Part shown: positions 10,855 through 22,119 of the stretch, in pieces
Layout: each line of letters starts with the position of its first letter
Numbering within the stretch: the stretch's first letter is position 1
Assembly (NCBI GenBank): GCA_029891345.1
Contig: CM057000.1
Location: 124,605,838 to 124,669,837 of the forward strand
Source of the DNA: Dryococelus australis
Lineage: Eukaryota > Arthropoda > Insecta > Phasmatodea > Phasmatidae
Direction: 5' to 3'
Length of the DNA: 64,000 nt
Program-made: the position numbers and the translations under genes
The notes under the pieces: generated by a model
Databases searched by the model: none
Told to the model about the DNA's origin: nothing
The model's input: only the letters and a program-made list of their open reading frames with translations

Positions 10855-11007
10855 CAAGTTCCAGCCGGTGAAGAAGCCGCAGGGATGGCGCTGCAGGTTG
10901 AGGACGGCGGGATGAGTCACCTGCGAGAAGTCCTTGGGCTTGAGTAGCCAGTAGAGCGAGAATGCGTGGTGCGCCAGCGCCAGGACATGCAGTGCTGCCA
11001 GCGCCAT
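10855..11007 (-). CDS. Probable first coding exon, AIG1/ADTRP-like membrane protein
   Basis: A minus-strand ATG at 11007 (context CTGCGATGG, purine at -3 and G at +4) opens 51 codons. They end exactly in phase 0 at TTG, followed by the donor GTTAGTG. The peptide has a first hydrophobic helix, ALHVLALAHHAFSLYWLL, and ends HPCGFFTGWNL. That layout (short N-terminal transmembrane helix, hydrophilic loop, then an F-F/L-T-x-W-N block at the next helix) matches the Far-17a/AIG1 family, which includes the fatty-acid-ester hydrolases AIG1 and ADTRP. The frame is open upstream to an ATG at 11160, so translation could start earlier. The patch 10900-11160 is strongly GC-rich, as expected near a promoter. 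Later exons would lie to the left and are not found in this window. The family assignment is by pattern only. Confidence 0.45.
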
Positions 11008-11169
11008 CGCAGCGTCGTCGACCCACGTCTCTCTCCCACAGCAGCTCGCCGCACACTGTTGCCCCGACGCTCGCTGCCTCGCCCGAGCAGTCCCGAGCCT
11101 TCCTTCGTGCATCTTCGGCAACTGTCGTCCTGGATCTTCGGGCAGCACAGCCGTCGACATCCCCAGGGG

Positions 11170-12380
11170 ACCCGGGAGGAAATATGTAATATAGTCGGGG
11201 CCCCTTTCCTACTTCAGTGCGCAATTTTTCGAGCCCTTTACATTCCTTACGAAAGAAACTCAAAGACTGTGCACTTTGTATTTCTGTATACTGTTAATTA
11301 GATAGCAGAATTAGCACACAAGTTAAAAAAAAAAAATCCTTAAGAATTTTTATCTTATTTTAATTTACTTTTAATTTAATTACGCACAATATATTTTCCA
11401 AAGATGCAATAATATCGAGCATACATTTACAACACAGATTTTTAATTGGAAAATTTGGTACAAATAAATAAATTTAAATTAAATTTCGAAGCCGAGCCAG
11501 GCCACCTGGAGGTCCCCCCCCCCCCCCCCAACAATCTTTCACTCTCTTGCCCTTCTTCTCGTTCATCTTGGCTGCCATTCACATGCTTATTTATTCAAAG
11601 TTTAAGTATATTCAATCACTTAGTCATTACTTTGTATTTTAAAGAACAATTATTGTTTGAAGTAGATGCATTTGGAGGCTCCTGAAACAGGCGTCAGATG
11701 GGGGATTCGGGTATTCGGCCGTCTTGGACGATGTCATATTTAGATAACATCACTTATTTTGATGTTACCTATCTTGATGTGCCACCTATCTTTATGATGC
11801 CACAACAGTGATGTTACCACCCCTATGACATTCCCCACCTCCTTATGACATCATCCACCCCCCTCCCCCTTTTTCACTTCTGTTCACCATCCTGTATACC
11901 AATCCCGTCCGCCATCTTGTTTCAGTCTGTCATGTTACTTCCGCCCACAATATTAGGTATACCCCGTTTCCATCCGCCGTCATTATTTTGTCATACCACT
12001 GATTTCTCAATCGTCAACTCTGATGATGTCATTCGGTCTCAGGGTTGTCTGTTGGGTGGTGTTGCAGTCAGTCACAGTATTAGATTACGTTTCGTTCGAC
12101 TGCCAGCCGCCAGGGCGGTTGATTACTTGCTCTTGTTCATCTGCCATGCTTGTTTCTAGTGCTGTCAGCCAGGGGCAATGGTATTAATTTATGTCGTCGT
12201 TGTATGTTAGAAGGACTGTTGTCGACCACCATCTTGGTACTCCTATCATTTGCTAAGAATGCTGGCTTCGGCCGCTATCTTGGATGATGTCTGTGGTGCT
12301 TAAGAGCGATATTCCATATATCGCATGCAGAACTCTCGCCTCTATCGACATAATTTATATTTTCGGAGCTCAAAAATCCC
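11170..12380. other. No gene seen; degenerate CATCTTGGATG-type repeats 11700-12300
   Basis: The stretch contains a poly-C run (about 11515-11530) and, from 11700 to 12300, loosely repeated GATGTCAT / CTATCTTGGATGATGTC units. These resemble modules inside the elements at 15617-17581 and 26341-30435 and suggest an old fragment of that transposon class. The open frames 11446-11685 and 11845-12159 show no recognisable domain. Confidence 0.4.
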
Positions 12381-12384
12381 TCGG

Positions 12385-12460
12385 GAGGTAGGAAGCCTCG
12401 AACTGCCAACCTCGGGTCTTATTACGGTTCCCTGGGCCACTCGGCTACCGAAGCACTTAC
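12385..12460 (-). mobile_element. tRNA-like SINE head or tRNA fossil
   Basis: On the minus strand GGTAGCCGAGTGGCC fits an A box and GCAGTTCGAGGC, about 35 nt downstream, fits a B box. The segment does not fold cleanly into a full cloverleaf with a paired acceptor stem and flows into unrelated sequence, so a SINE head is more likely than a working tRNA gene. Confidence 0.5.
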
Positions 12461-13985
12461 GAAAGTAGAGTTTTTAGTCAAATACACACATTTCAGCATA
12501 CATTTTCCATCATCCGAAAAATTACGTGATTGGCCTTAAGTTTTTTTTTTTTTTTTTTTTTTTTAAACGTTTGTGTTAGTGGTCTTTACACAAGGATACT
12601 AGATTTGTTACGTTGTTTCAAGATACAGGCGTGTTTTATTTCGAAGTGAATCTGCGTTATAACGAACCTGAAACTGGCACCGTAAGTAAACGTGTTGCGA
12701 AAAAAAAATTAAATTAAAAAAAAATTAAAAAAAATTGTAAGTTGAATCTTATTTTTGTAAGGCTTTTTTGTTGCACTGTTCTGTGTAGGCCTACTCTAGT
12801 GTGATATGTTATTTTAAGTTAAATCTACGTAAGAGAACACAAAAAGGCCTGGTTGTGATATTCAAAACTGTAAAAATATTGTAACAAAACCCGCCAGTTA
12901 GTAACATACCACACATTTCTGAACAATGTAATTATAAGAAAAAAAATGGATTTTAGCGTGTAGAAGAAAGGACATCGTCAATGCGGAAACTGGAAGGATT
13001 TGCTCAGTTTATTTTTCCTTAAGTGATTACGAACGAGATCTATACAAAGTGAGCTGACTAGTCAAAGCAAGGGAGGGGGGGAGGGGGGAACTTTCAAAAT
13101 GACGTATTGCCTCACTTGTTGCTGCCAAACACAATACCAGAAGTGTGTCGCGCAAGAGGCGATGGCTGGAAAACAGAACAGTAAGACGAAAATTAGCCAT
13201 GGACTTAACAGACACTCTGAAGAGGAGGAAAACCTGAACATTTCTGGTTCTGACAATAGTGAAAATGAAGGCACATGTACCGAAACAGCAGGGTTGAATA
13301 AAATAACGGAGTTATGTTCAGATTCCAGTTTTAAAATGGAAAAATAAAGGCTGTAGTAAAGGAATTGGAAGTGTATTGAATGCGCGTTTTGTCGCTAGAG
13401 GAGGAAATTAAAAATAAAAAAATAAAAATGCGAAGCAGCTACAAGAGCTCATGAATCTCGATATCCAACACAGGCAGTGCACGAAAAACACTATTAAGAA
13501 AATAAGGAAAATCTTTGAAAGGCTTTTTTCACCCCAAAACATATTGATATAACTATTTACAAATAGAGGAAGGTGAGGACAGAGCAGCAGCTAGTTACTT
13601 TGTGGTCAATCTCCCGGTGGGCTTGCGTGTGTATTTATGCGGGGAAATGTAGATAAAGTCTATTCGCTTGTTCTTCACACTTTTTGAATCAAACCTTTGA
13701 AAATGAACCCCATGTATTACGTGTTTAGTTATTTCCTAAATACGCCATGTATCACAAGCGTTTTATATATACTTTTCTTAACATAAACGTATCTTATTGT
13801 TCGTTAAGTTGAAGTTTTACCTGTGTCTTATTATTAAATTATAATATTTAATTTATAATAATAATCATAAACTAAAAAAAAAAAAAAAAAAAAGAGAGAG
13901 AGAAAACTCGTGTGTTGGTAGCGCCTATTAAGAAATAGATCTTGCACAAAATGAGTGCGCACGAATTTGGTGCGTTGTCCTTTGG
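12461..13985. other. Mostly unassigned; poly-T, poly-A/GA tracts and one weak ORF
   Basis: Contents include a T24 run (about 12541-12564) and an A/GA-rich tract (13875-13905). An 82-codon plus frame at 13099-13347 has an acidic, serine-rich second half (NRHSEEEENLNISGSDNSEN). That composition resembles the disordered N-termini of many transposases and nuclear proteins but shows no domain. I do not call a gene. Confidence 0.35.
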
Positions 13986-13989
13986 CGTG

Positions 13990-14342
13990 ATGTTATGGAC
14001 TTAATTAAGCTTAGTTTGCACGAGACGAAGGAATATCCTGGAAGTCGAACTTCAGCAAGGTTTCAGAAAAATCTGAAGTATATGTGAATGGATTATATAC
14101 AGCTGCCCGGTTTATCTACCGTACGGAAATTGACTCGCAACTTCAGATGTTTGCCTGGATTCCAGCATGAAATGGTCGCTGTTTTGAACGCCAGATCTCG
14201 TTTAATGACATCAAGAGAACGTTTGGCAGTCCTCTCGTACTATGAAATGAGAATTGACAGTATACGTTGTTATGATCAAGGAGAAGACCGAATTATTGGC
14301 CCGCATTTACACTCTAAATCGGAATCAGTTATTTTTTACTGA
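13990..14342 (+). pseudogene. P-element/THAP9-like transposase fragment
   Basis: The plus-strand frame ending at 14342 reads LPGLSTVRKLTRNFRCLPGF and, after a serine/arginine stretch, AVLSYYEMRIDSIRCYDQ then GEDRIIGPH. This order (a 'LPS.ST...W..' type block, a 'PGF' turn, then a beta-strand carrying the first catalytic acidic residue followed by Y-D-x-G-x-D and G-P) is that of P-element and THAP9 transposases. They move DNA with an RNase H-like fold. Here the first catalytic position reads Y-E instead of D-E. A TGA interrupts the frame just before the ATG at 14088, while upstream sequence SLHETKEYPGSRTSARFQ continues in the same frame. The THAP zinc finger and the rest of the catalytic domain are missing. 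It is a dead fragment. Confidence 0.62.
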
Positions 14343-14544
14343 TTGTCAGTTGAAATTGCTCCATCCGGAATCTGTAGAAAAAATATCACTAATTCATCAG
14401 TTAAAAAAATCTACTAATTCAAGCAGTAAAAAAACTACTTATTTATAGCTGTTATAAATAAATAAGCACAGAGAATTCCTATGTGATGTAAGTTAGGTAC
14501 GATTTATTTCGTCGCAGAACACATATATTGTTCACACAAAAACA

Positions 14545-15512
14545 TTTATGGAAGTGGTTGGGCTCGAACCACCGCCCATAAAGCAAAGTATGCTGAAGCT
14601 TTCATTATCAGCCATGTCCACTGCCCTATTTTACCACTGCCAAATGTGTGCTCGTATTATAGATACTGAACCACAAAAATGTAATGTCAAATATTACTGT
14701 AAGTTTCGTGATGTGAAAGTATTTCTTGTCGAAATATACAGATTTTCTGCGCAAATACATATCTTTGCAAACTTCGAAAGTCAATGTATATTTAGTTTAG
14801 TTCGGACTCTGTGCTTTAAAAGATAAATATAGTGGTTTCAATGTACGAGGTTATCAATGTCCACTAGTGTACGCAATTTTACAATGCAACGAGACACTAC
14901 GTATTTAAACTGTTATTTTTTAGTGACAGATAGATAAGTGATAATTTTACTGACTCGATAGTGCTGTGATTCAATAAGAAAGGTAAATTTATACCAACAA
15001 AAGTTTTGTGGTCTCTGCAAGTTAACAGATCAAATAATGAGGAAACGATACATTTTTAATAAAACATTGCACTGTTTCTAACGTTCCACTGTCTAATTAG
15101 CACAGTTATTACTAGTCAATGTGTCTCTTAAAAAAAAAAAAAAACAGATTCATTCTGTAAAATCTCATTGCATTGTAAAATAGCAGATACATATAAAACA
15201 CCGACAACACCGTTAAAACTACTATATTTCTCTTTTAAAGCACACAATCTGAACTAAACTTAACATAAAATGACTTTCGAGCCTTACAAAGACATGCATC
15301 TACGTACTCATATTATGTGCATATTTCGACCACATGAAGTACTTTCACATTACGAAACTCCAGCCGTTTGCCATTGTAAGTTCATGTCACTACGCAAATG
15401 CGAGACTGTTTCTCACAATGGCAAAGTAGCAGAGTTGGTAGAATGTCAGCCAAAAGAAACAAGAGAATGTGTTGCGTTTTGGGGTGGCGGTTCTATGCCA
15501 ACCACTTAAAAT
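14545..15512. mobile_element. 1-kb imperfect palindrome with tRNA-like ends
   Basis: The two halves are reverse complements over most of their length. The left half has GTGATGTGAAAGTATTTCTT, CTTTAAAAGATAAATATAGT and CGAAAGTC. The right half has matching ACTACTATATTTCTCTTTTA, TGACTTTCGAGCC and GTACTTTCACATTACGAAAC. At the outer ends the right copy reads GTAGCAGAGTTGGTAG (good A box) and, about 70 nt later, GCGGTTCTATGCC (weak B box). The left copy, on the minus strand, ends GGTGGTTCGAGCCC (good B box). The arms are diverged, so the structure is old. It could be two head-out copies of one repeat or a foldback element. Confidence 0.7.
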
Positions 15513-15616
15513 TTCCTTGTACATGTAATAATTTTGTTTTGCGGCAAAATAACTGTATACATAATTTATTTCAAACCGTAATGCACGGTTTTCAATCCTT
15601 GCGCTTTTTATTAATC

Positions 15617-17581
15617 ACACATTCTGAAAGCCGCGTGCATATATCTACATAAAAACTTGGGTCAATATTCAAGCTGTGAACTTCACTCGCTTTTATTTAT
15701 AACACCATCATTATCAAGCAGGTCACATGGCCACCATGTTGGATTCCGGACTTCCTGCTGTATCATTCTGGTCATGCGTCCACCATTTTGGATGCCAGTG
15801 ACCTTGACCTTAACCTTAGCCTTGAAAATACATTTTTTTTAAATCACAAAAAATTTAAAAAATATCAAAAAAAAAAATTATTAAAAATTAATAACTAACG
15901 AATAGTTTAAAAAATTAAGAAATCGATTTAATAATTTATAAAAAAATTATTACTAAAAAAATTTACTAAATTGTTTTAAAATTTAAAAAAATCGTTTTAA
16001 ATTTATAAAATTTTTATTGTTAAATTTTTTTCAATGGCTTTAAATTTAAAAATCGCTAAAAATAATTTTCATTAAATTTTATTTAAAACATTTAATACTA
16101 AACAGTTTTTAACCCAGGTGGCTATCTTAATTTTTCGTTCATCATTTGTTTATACGTTACTGGAGACCGCCATATTTGATTATTTCGATCGTCTCTCCTA
16201 ATTTTTTTTATGTTGCTGGAGGCCACCATATTTGATTTAATTTCTTCTCTCATTCATTTAAACGTTACTGATGACCGCAGTCTTTGTTTTTTTAATCGTC
16301 ATTTGTTTAAACATTATAGAAGGCCTTCATCTTGGATTTTACGTCTTCTTATCAGCTTTAAGTTGAACACCACCTACCACCCTACCCGTGTTAACAAATA
16401 TAAACTAGTGTAATTATTAGATTACGAATGAAATTAATTATTTATACTAACGACGAAGATCAAGACTGACGGTACAACATGGCGACCGAACCAGTTCTTC
16501 CCCTCCTGTCCCAGCTGACCTTGCCATCAACTCACCACATCCTACTACTGGTCTACATGCAAGAACCATCTAAATGCCTCTTTAATATAAAAATTTGGAA
16601 TTAATCCCATATAAATACATTGTGTATGAAGCGTATAATGCAAACTACTACACACATATTGGTCGAAGAATAGCGATCTTACAGTGAGATAAATGGACCA
16701 CAGTTCGATTACCGACCCGAGTTTTGAACCTATTTTACCGAAATTTGTACGCGATTTTCGGTCTGTTTACATACTAATACGTACGTGGTATTAATATTTA
16801 TGCAATATCTATTGGTTAGGCATGTCGTGGGACGGTGAGTTAGTCCTGAAAACATAAAAATATTAATTTTTTCTATCGGACTTAGAAAAATGCTGCAATT
16901 TTCATAGTATTCGGTGAATAATAGGAATTTATATTAAAGGCAAAACCAAAGTTTTAGGCATCGGATAAAGGATTCAGGGTTCACAATTCGATTAAAGACC
17001 CGAGTTTTGGAAACCTGTTTAGCGATGTTCGTATATACATTTCTCACTATTTAGTATTCATGAACACCTGATATAAATCTGTAGCTGTTAGGCACGACGT
17101 AAGGAACACCCGAAATTATTAAAACAATATTAATTTTCTTTATCGAACTTAGAAAATATCAGAAGACGGTTTTCCGAGCGATGTGGGGAAAGTGGGGAAA
17201 ACGATTTTTTTAAATTTTAAAACAATTGTTTAGTAAATTTTTTTAGTAATAAATTTTTTTATAAATTATTAAATCGATTTCTTAATTTTTTAAACTATTT
17301 GTTAGTTCTTAATTTTTAATAATACATTTTTTTTATATTTTTTAAATTTTTTGTGATTAAAAAAATGTATTTTCAAGGCTAAGGTTAAGGTCAAGGTCAC
17401 TGGCATCCAAAATGGTGGACGCATGACCGGAATGATACAGTAGGAAGTCCGGAATCCAACATGGTGGCCATGTGACCTGCTTGATAATGATGGTGTTATA
17501 AATAAAAGCGAGTGAAGTTCACAGCTTGAATATTGACCCAAGTTTTTATGTAGATATATGCACGCGGCTTTCAGAATGTGT
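15617..17581. mobile_element. 2-kb element with near-identical 0.38-kb inverted arms
   Basis: Arms 15617-15998 and 17199-17581 are reverse complements with few differences, beginning ACACATTCTGAAAGCCGCGT. This makes the open frames at 15657-15842 (plus) and 17302-17541 (minus) mirror images of each other rather than genes. Arm modules include CCACCATGTTGGATTCCGGA and CCACCATTTTGGATGCCAGT followed by GACCTTGACC. The interior holds AT-rich DNA and the TTACTGGAG..CCAT minisatellite. No transposase is present. The high arm identity suggests a fairly recent insertion or gene conversion between the arms. Confidence 0.85.
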
Positions 17582-18904
17582 ACCTTTACATACTATATAA
17601 TAAAGTTAAATCGCCGAAGTGAGGATGATAACTGTGTATTGTTTGAAGATTCCTGCTCGTGTGAACAGGATACATGGGTTGTTGCAATGTGCGGTATGGT
17701 ATGTGGGTTTCCTCGGTGTGTTTCCCATACCTTACAAGATATGTTAGGTTTCTCTTTGACTAGGTTTCGTTAGTTGTATGTGTTTTATTCCTGAACTTGC
17801 TACTGTAAAACATCCTGCTGACTGATATTTTGTCTAGCGAGTTCCTAGATTCATGACCCCATCTAGCGGAAAAAGTGCTAGGAAGGGTGACTCGTACCCT
17901 TCTTCTCAGCGCTATATCGAGTGCACCACCAATTCCCTGTAATCTTGTAAACAGATTCCTACATACCCGAGTAAGTTTACTGAACCTAGTGCTGCAATGG
18001 AGCTAGACGCTCGCAAAAAGATATGGAAAATATATTTTTTCGTCGCATTTCAGTTACGCCACAGGTGGGCCATATTGGTGAGTGTTCATATGGTCAGAAT
18101 TATTTTTAATATGGAAATACAGTGGTGAGCACCCTACTCACTCCAAAGCATTTGAAGGGGCTTTAAGTGATTGTATTGTAGTTTCTTGGACAGTTAGTTC
18201 TGCATCTACCTGATGTCTGCACGGATTAATAATTATTGGAAGGATGCCTGACACACTTTCTTTGTTAGTAAGCCCGATTTGAGTTTCTGTGGGATGATGG
18301 ATATCGTGGTTTATAGAGACTCTTCTTTGCAATTGCATATTCGTGAGAAGGAGATGGTCTAGTTTAATGACTCTAATTTTTTTAATTGGTAACATGTTTA
18401 GAGAAAACCGCCTTCGTTATAAGCAAAGGTGTGTTTTTAGCACAGGGTGTAAGGAGCCTATAGTGTTCTTATCTCGTCTCCGGATGTGATTGTTTCCTGT
18501 GCTGAACATGCCATTCCGCTTCCCCTCAAACTTCCTGTGTACATGTCTTAACCATGCACATGGCTCCACGACTTGGGCTGGGCTGCACATTCAACACTTG
18601 TAACCATGGAAAATATTAAATTTTTTTATAATATTTTTCTCATATCGAAAAAAAAAAAATATTATTTTGCACCAGATCCACGAGTGTTTTAGAAGCCGGG
18701 TTACAATTGTTGAGGATAGAAATTCTCGCCAAAAAAAAATAATTTTACTGCAGCTAACTAGTCATATTCACCTGTTGTATGTCAAATTTGTTTTGTTTCC
18801 CCTCTCCTCTTACCGCCCCGCAAGCTACCAAAGTAGACTTCCCTGGAATGGTCGTCTGGATCATTGGGTACTACTAAGCCCTACAACAACAATGTGAGAT
18901 CTCA
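17582..18904. other. Unassigned sequence downstream of the PolB relic
   Basis: A minus-strand frame at 18138-18395 (85 codons, MLPIKKIRVIKLDHLL at its start) lies downstream of the PolB relic in the same orientation. It could be a remnant of a neighbouring gene of the same element, but I see no motif to support that. A plus frame at 17558-17773 is cysteine-rich without pattern. Nothing else is assignable. Confidence 0.35.
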
Positions 18905-19261
18905 TCACAAGTTAAAATTTTTAACCATTGTAATCATGTGGGAGTGTGTGCATGCCAGCTTCACAAATACATCGTTTGTCGTCCATCCACGCCAGCGCCA
19001 ATTTATTACTGTACTCAGAATACAACTGCTTTTTTTGTGATCGTATAGTGCGGACATTATCACGCAGTGCTGCTCCAGAACAGATTTAAAATCGTCAAAA
19101 TTAATTTTATTTTGTACCACACATGACTGAATACCTTTTGCCATTTGTATACTTTTCCTCTGCATTTGTACGTGTACAGTTTTGCACATAACCCCACAAA
19201 TTCTGTCATAATTTTGGCACTGCACTAGTCCTTGAACTTGCCAACTACTTTCTTGTTTGTA

Positions 19262-19370
19262 TCAGAGTAGCAGGGGTGTGTGGTAGGGTAGGTGCTGGTG
19301 TCAAATTCGTTTTTAAATTTGTGATTGCTGGCCAAATATTGGTAAAAGTCTGGGGTTCGAATCTCTTAAC
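19262..19370 (+). mobile_element. tRNA-like insertion splitting the PolB relic
   Basis: About 110 bp interrupts the polymerase text between motif C and the next block. On the plus strand it contains GGGGTTCGAATCTC, a good B box, and an A-box-like GTGGTAGGGTAGGTG about 60 nt upstream. This fits a short or truncated tRNA-derived SINE. Exact ends and target duplication are uncertain. Confidence 0.55.
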
Positions 19371-19906
19371 AGGTACGAGTCGGAGTCGGCATACAGGAGC
19401 TCAAAATCATATCCGTACCGAGCCTTCATTACATCGTAATCGAAATTATACATTAAAGTTTTTGACAGATCGAGGACACTGAACCATGAATAGATAGGCT
19501 TATCAAAGAGAATGAATCCATGATGTAGATGTAGGAGAGAAATATTTTCTTTCCTGTGTAAGAATGCTGGTTTTGTCACCAGTTTTTTAAGTCGCTTTTC
19601 ACTGCACACTAGCTCAATTTTTAGGCGTTTTCTTTTATTTTCCATAAGTTTTCCAATTGTTGCATTATTCGCCGAATTGAAGAATTTATTCTCAAGGTCA
19701 TTGGTGGTCGTCTGTCGCTTCGCAGTATTGAGCTCGATGTAGGGTTTTAGCCAGGGACTTTGTTCAAATGCAAGTACACTATGTATTTTCGTAAGCTTCA
19801 CGCCATGGGCGATGGCTTGTTTTAGGTTGCGGTAGTGGATGATGTATTTTTTTCTTGTCTTCCAGAATCGTGATTTAGTTTCGAATGTTTGGAGCCAGGT
19901 GGACAC
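19313..19906 (-). pseudogene. PolB relic: palm and catalytic segment
   Basis: A 197-codon frame carries KKYIIHYRNLKQAIAHG at residues 19-35, motif B (NKFFNSANNATIGK at 73-86) and motif C YADSDS at 172-177 with both aspartates. Three residues later the polymerase sequence stops and continues as RDSNPRLLPIFGQQS, which is translated insertion DNA, not polymerase. The ancestral text resumes at about 19260 (SDTNKKVVGKF) and goes on through 18905-19225, including AKGIQSCVVQNKINFDDF, the C-terminal block of this polymerase class. Confidence 0.87.
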
Positions 19907-20545
19907 TGGTTGACGGGAAGAAATGGTTAATCACGATGCTCCTCGTGCAGTGACATAGGGTACTCGACAACCACCTCGAGAATATAACCTGTTGCCCCGT
20001 CGTCTGGAATGGACATGACGTCGATGTTGGTGTCAACCCATCAGGAATTACGTATTGGGAGCGTCAAACTCATAGCCCAGCCGTACAGGTTGTTTGCATT
20101 GAAGTACTACAGGTATGATGTCGTGTCGGCTTGCTGGGGTCGTATGTTTCCGGTGCTTAGATGTTATTTCCTACCGCATGACGTTTAACGCACTGGGTCA
20201 CTCAACCACGAATTCCATTTTGAATAAACATATGCATGCCGTAGTCCGTTAGAAGTTCCAGCTCCACCCCCGTCATACGCAACATAGCAAAGAATGCGAA
20301 CCCTGAATCACTGATGTAGTGAACGCAATCGAGCTTGTACGTGAAAATTGCAGAGTTCTCTAGAGTTATCAAAAACATCTGACAGAAGGAGCACGCCAGT
20401 CTTCAAATACAATTCTGAATATACTTTAAGAATGCTACAGTCGAACTCTTGCCATACTTTCTGAGTGTGAGTGTATTCTTCGTCGCTGATTCCCGAGTCC
20501 GTCAACTTGTTAAAGAAAGTGGCTTTAGGGGGTAGCTTGACTCGT

Positions 20546-21403
20546 TCAGCTTCTCCCACGAGTCGACGTAATCGTAGGGGAAAGCGCCTTTATGTGTGAC
20601 GAGAAGTAGTTGGTTGTGTGTGAGGATTTTGCAGTGTTGATAAATTTTGAAGGTGGTGGGTTCTCGGCTAGGGATGCCAGACTGCAGGCCATGAAAAGAA
20701 AAGTATCAACAAACTGGATAGAGAAACGGCCGCCCAGCTGTTTTGAAAATGTGATCAACTCCTCACCTGTATGTCGAATAACGGAGATTTCCCTGACGTC
20801 GTAGTACAGCTGTTTGATAATAAAGTTTTCGTCGTAGCTGAGGTTGTAGAACAATACAGGTAGTTTTGTGGCGCGGCGACGCAGCAAATTGCAGCTGGTG
20901 CATGCAGGCCCTATGTAGCGTCCGGTGAAGTGGTCGTGGTCCCTTACTTTATAATTTTCATGCGTGAGCACTAATTCGCAGTAGCAGCATCTTTTCGCAT
21001 TTGAGTAGCTTGACTTTTCTGTGGGGGTGAGCGGTATCATTTGCTTCGAAGTGGTGTAAATATCTTTTACTTTCGTGCCAATATCCCCTATGGTGTACAT
21101 AAATATCTTCTCCGCATCTTCACCCATATATAAAATGAGCTCCTGTCTCAGCGTGGATGTTAGTGCTGCTGGAATTACTCTATTGTGGACTTGCACGTAA
21201 ATACAATAAATGAAGGACTCGTACTTCTGATAGTCATATGTGTAGGCATTACTGGGGTCCGGTTCGCAGGTATGAATTGGCCTGTGTATTGCCTCGAAAT
21301 CCGTATATACAACTACTGGCAATTTATTAATGTGGTGGTAATTCTTGAATTTCAAAATGGGTGGACTACCATCCTTCCCTGGCTCTGGTATTTCTGCGCG
21401 CAT
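20546..21403 (-). pseudogene. PolB relic: exonuclease and endonuclease-VII-like segment
   Basis: A 285-codon frame holds Exo I at residues 33-38 (YTDFEA, with both acidic residues) and paired cysteines at 139-142 (CCYC). It then has RDHDHFTGRYIGPAC at 154-168 followed by TSCN, the zinc-bound HNH/endonuclease VII-like insert. Exo II is at 186-194 (YNLSYDENF) and an Exo III-like FVDTFLFMACSLASL begins at 231. All key exonuclease residues appear intact. The frame is the longest surviving stretch of the gene. After residue about 255 it leaves the ancestral frame. The next block, LPPKATFFNKLTDSGIS with VYSELYLKTGVLLLSDV, continues in a separate frame at 20308-20559. Confidence 0.87.
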
Positions 21404-22119
21404 TGGATCATTTTCTTTACAGTATTGCTTGTGTTCTTCTAGGCACTGCTGCCCTGTCAGCCCGGATTTCCTCGCCTGATCATCTTAATACTTGAAGCAG
21501 TGCTTACATATGTGGATCTTGTGACCATGGGCTGACAGCTGCGTTCTTACCAAACATTCGAAATTCTTTATGCAGCAATAATGAGCGTTTCTGCATTCGA
21601 CTGTGAGAAGAAGGAGGCCGATGTGCTGGTCCTTTTCTTCTTCGTCTACTCGTATGGGATAAATATTCAGTTTTATCGCCTATATCATCAATTTTCACAG
21701 AGACTGACGCATTGATTTTCTCGAAAACTGTGATATGTCGTAGTTGTGTAAGGAACTTGAGGCTTGAAAAGTCAAATTTGGTTTACAGGGCTTGATATCA
21801 CTTGTCTGCTCTTTCAGGGTTACGGCCTTCTACAAAACCTCCTAGAACAGCCCATTTAAAGCACACGTGGTCAATTGTGTTTTGCGGGATAGTCACAGCC
21901 TTCTTGTTCTTGATAGATTCTGGCAAGTCAATGTACGATGAGACTCGGAGAAGGTCCAGCTTGTTTATTCGGAACTGCAGGTGATTGACTGATGACAGTG
22001 TCCACCCCGAAACCTGCTCTTTGTATCCATCCTCCTCTTAACATATTTTTTCCAAGCTGTTTCCTACCACCTTCTCAATATCTCTAGCCTCAAATATTGC
22101 TACTTTTTTTTTTTTTTTT

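Noticed and set aside
10850-11301. Overlapping GC-rich ORFs on both strands (137, 148, 75 and 111 codons)
   Set aside because: Only the frame holding ALHVLALAHHAFSLYWLL shows family-like features and a splice donor. The others are shadows of the same GC-rich exon and promoter region.
3469-12460. True tRNA genes at B-box matches (3488, 3951, 10730, 12400)
   Set aside because: None has a complete cloverleaf with paired acceptor stem. They sit in SINE contexts, one with a 13-bp target duplication.
15657-17541. Identical 60-codon peptides on opposite strands, suggesting a duplicated gene
   Set aside because: They are the two arms of one inverted-repeat element and show no protein features.
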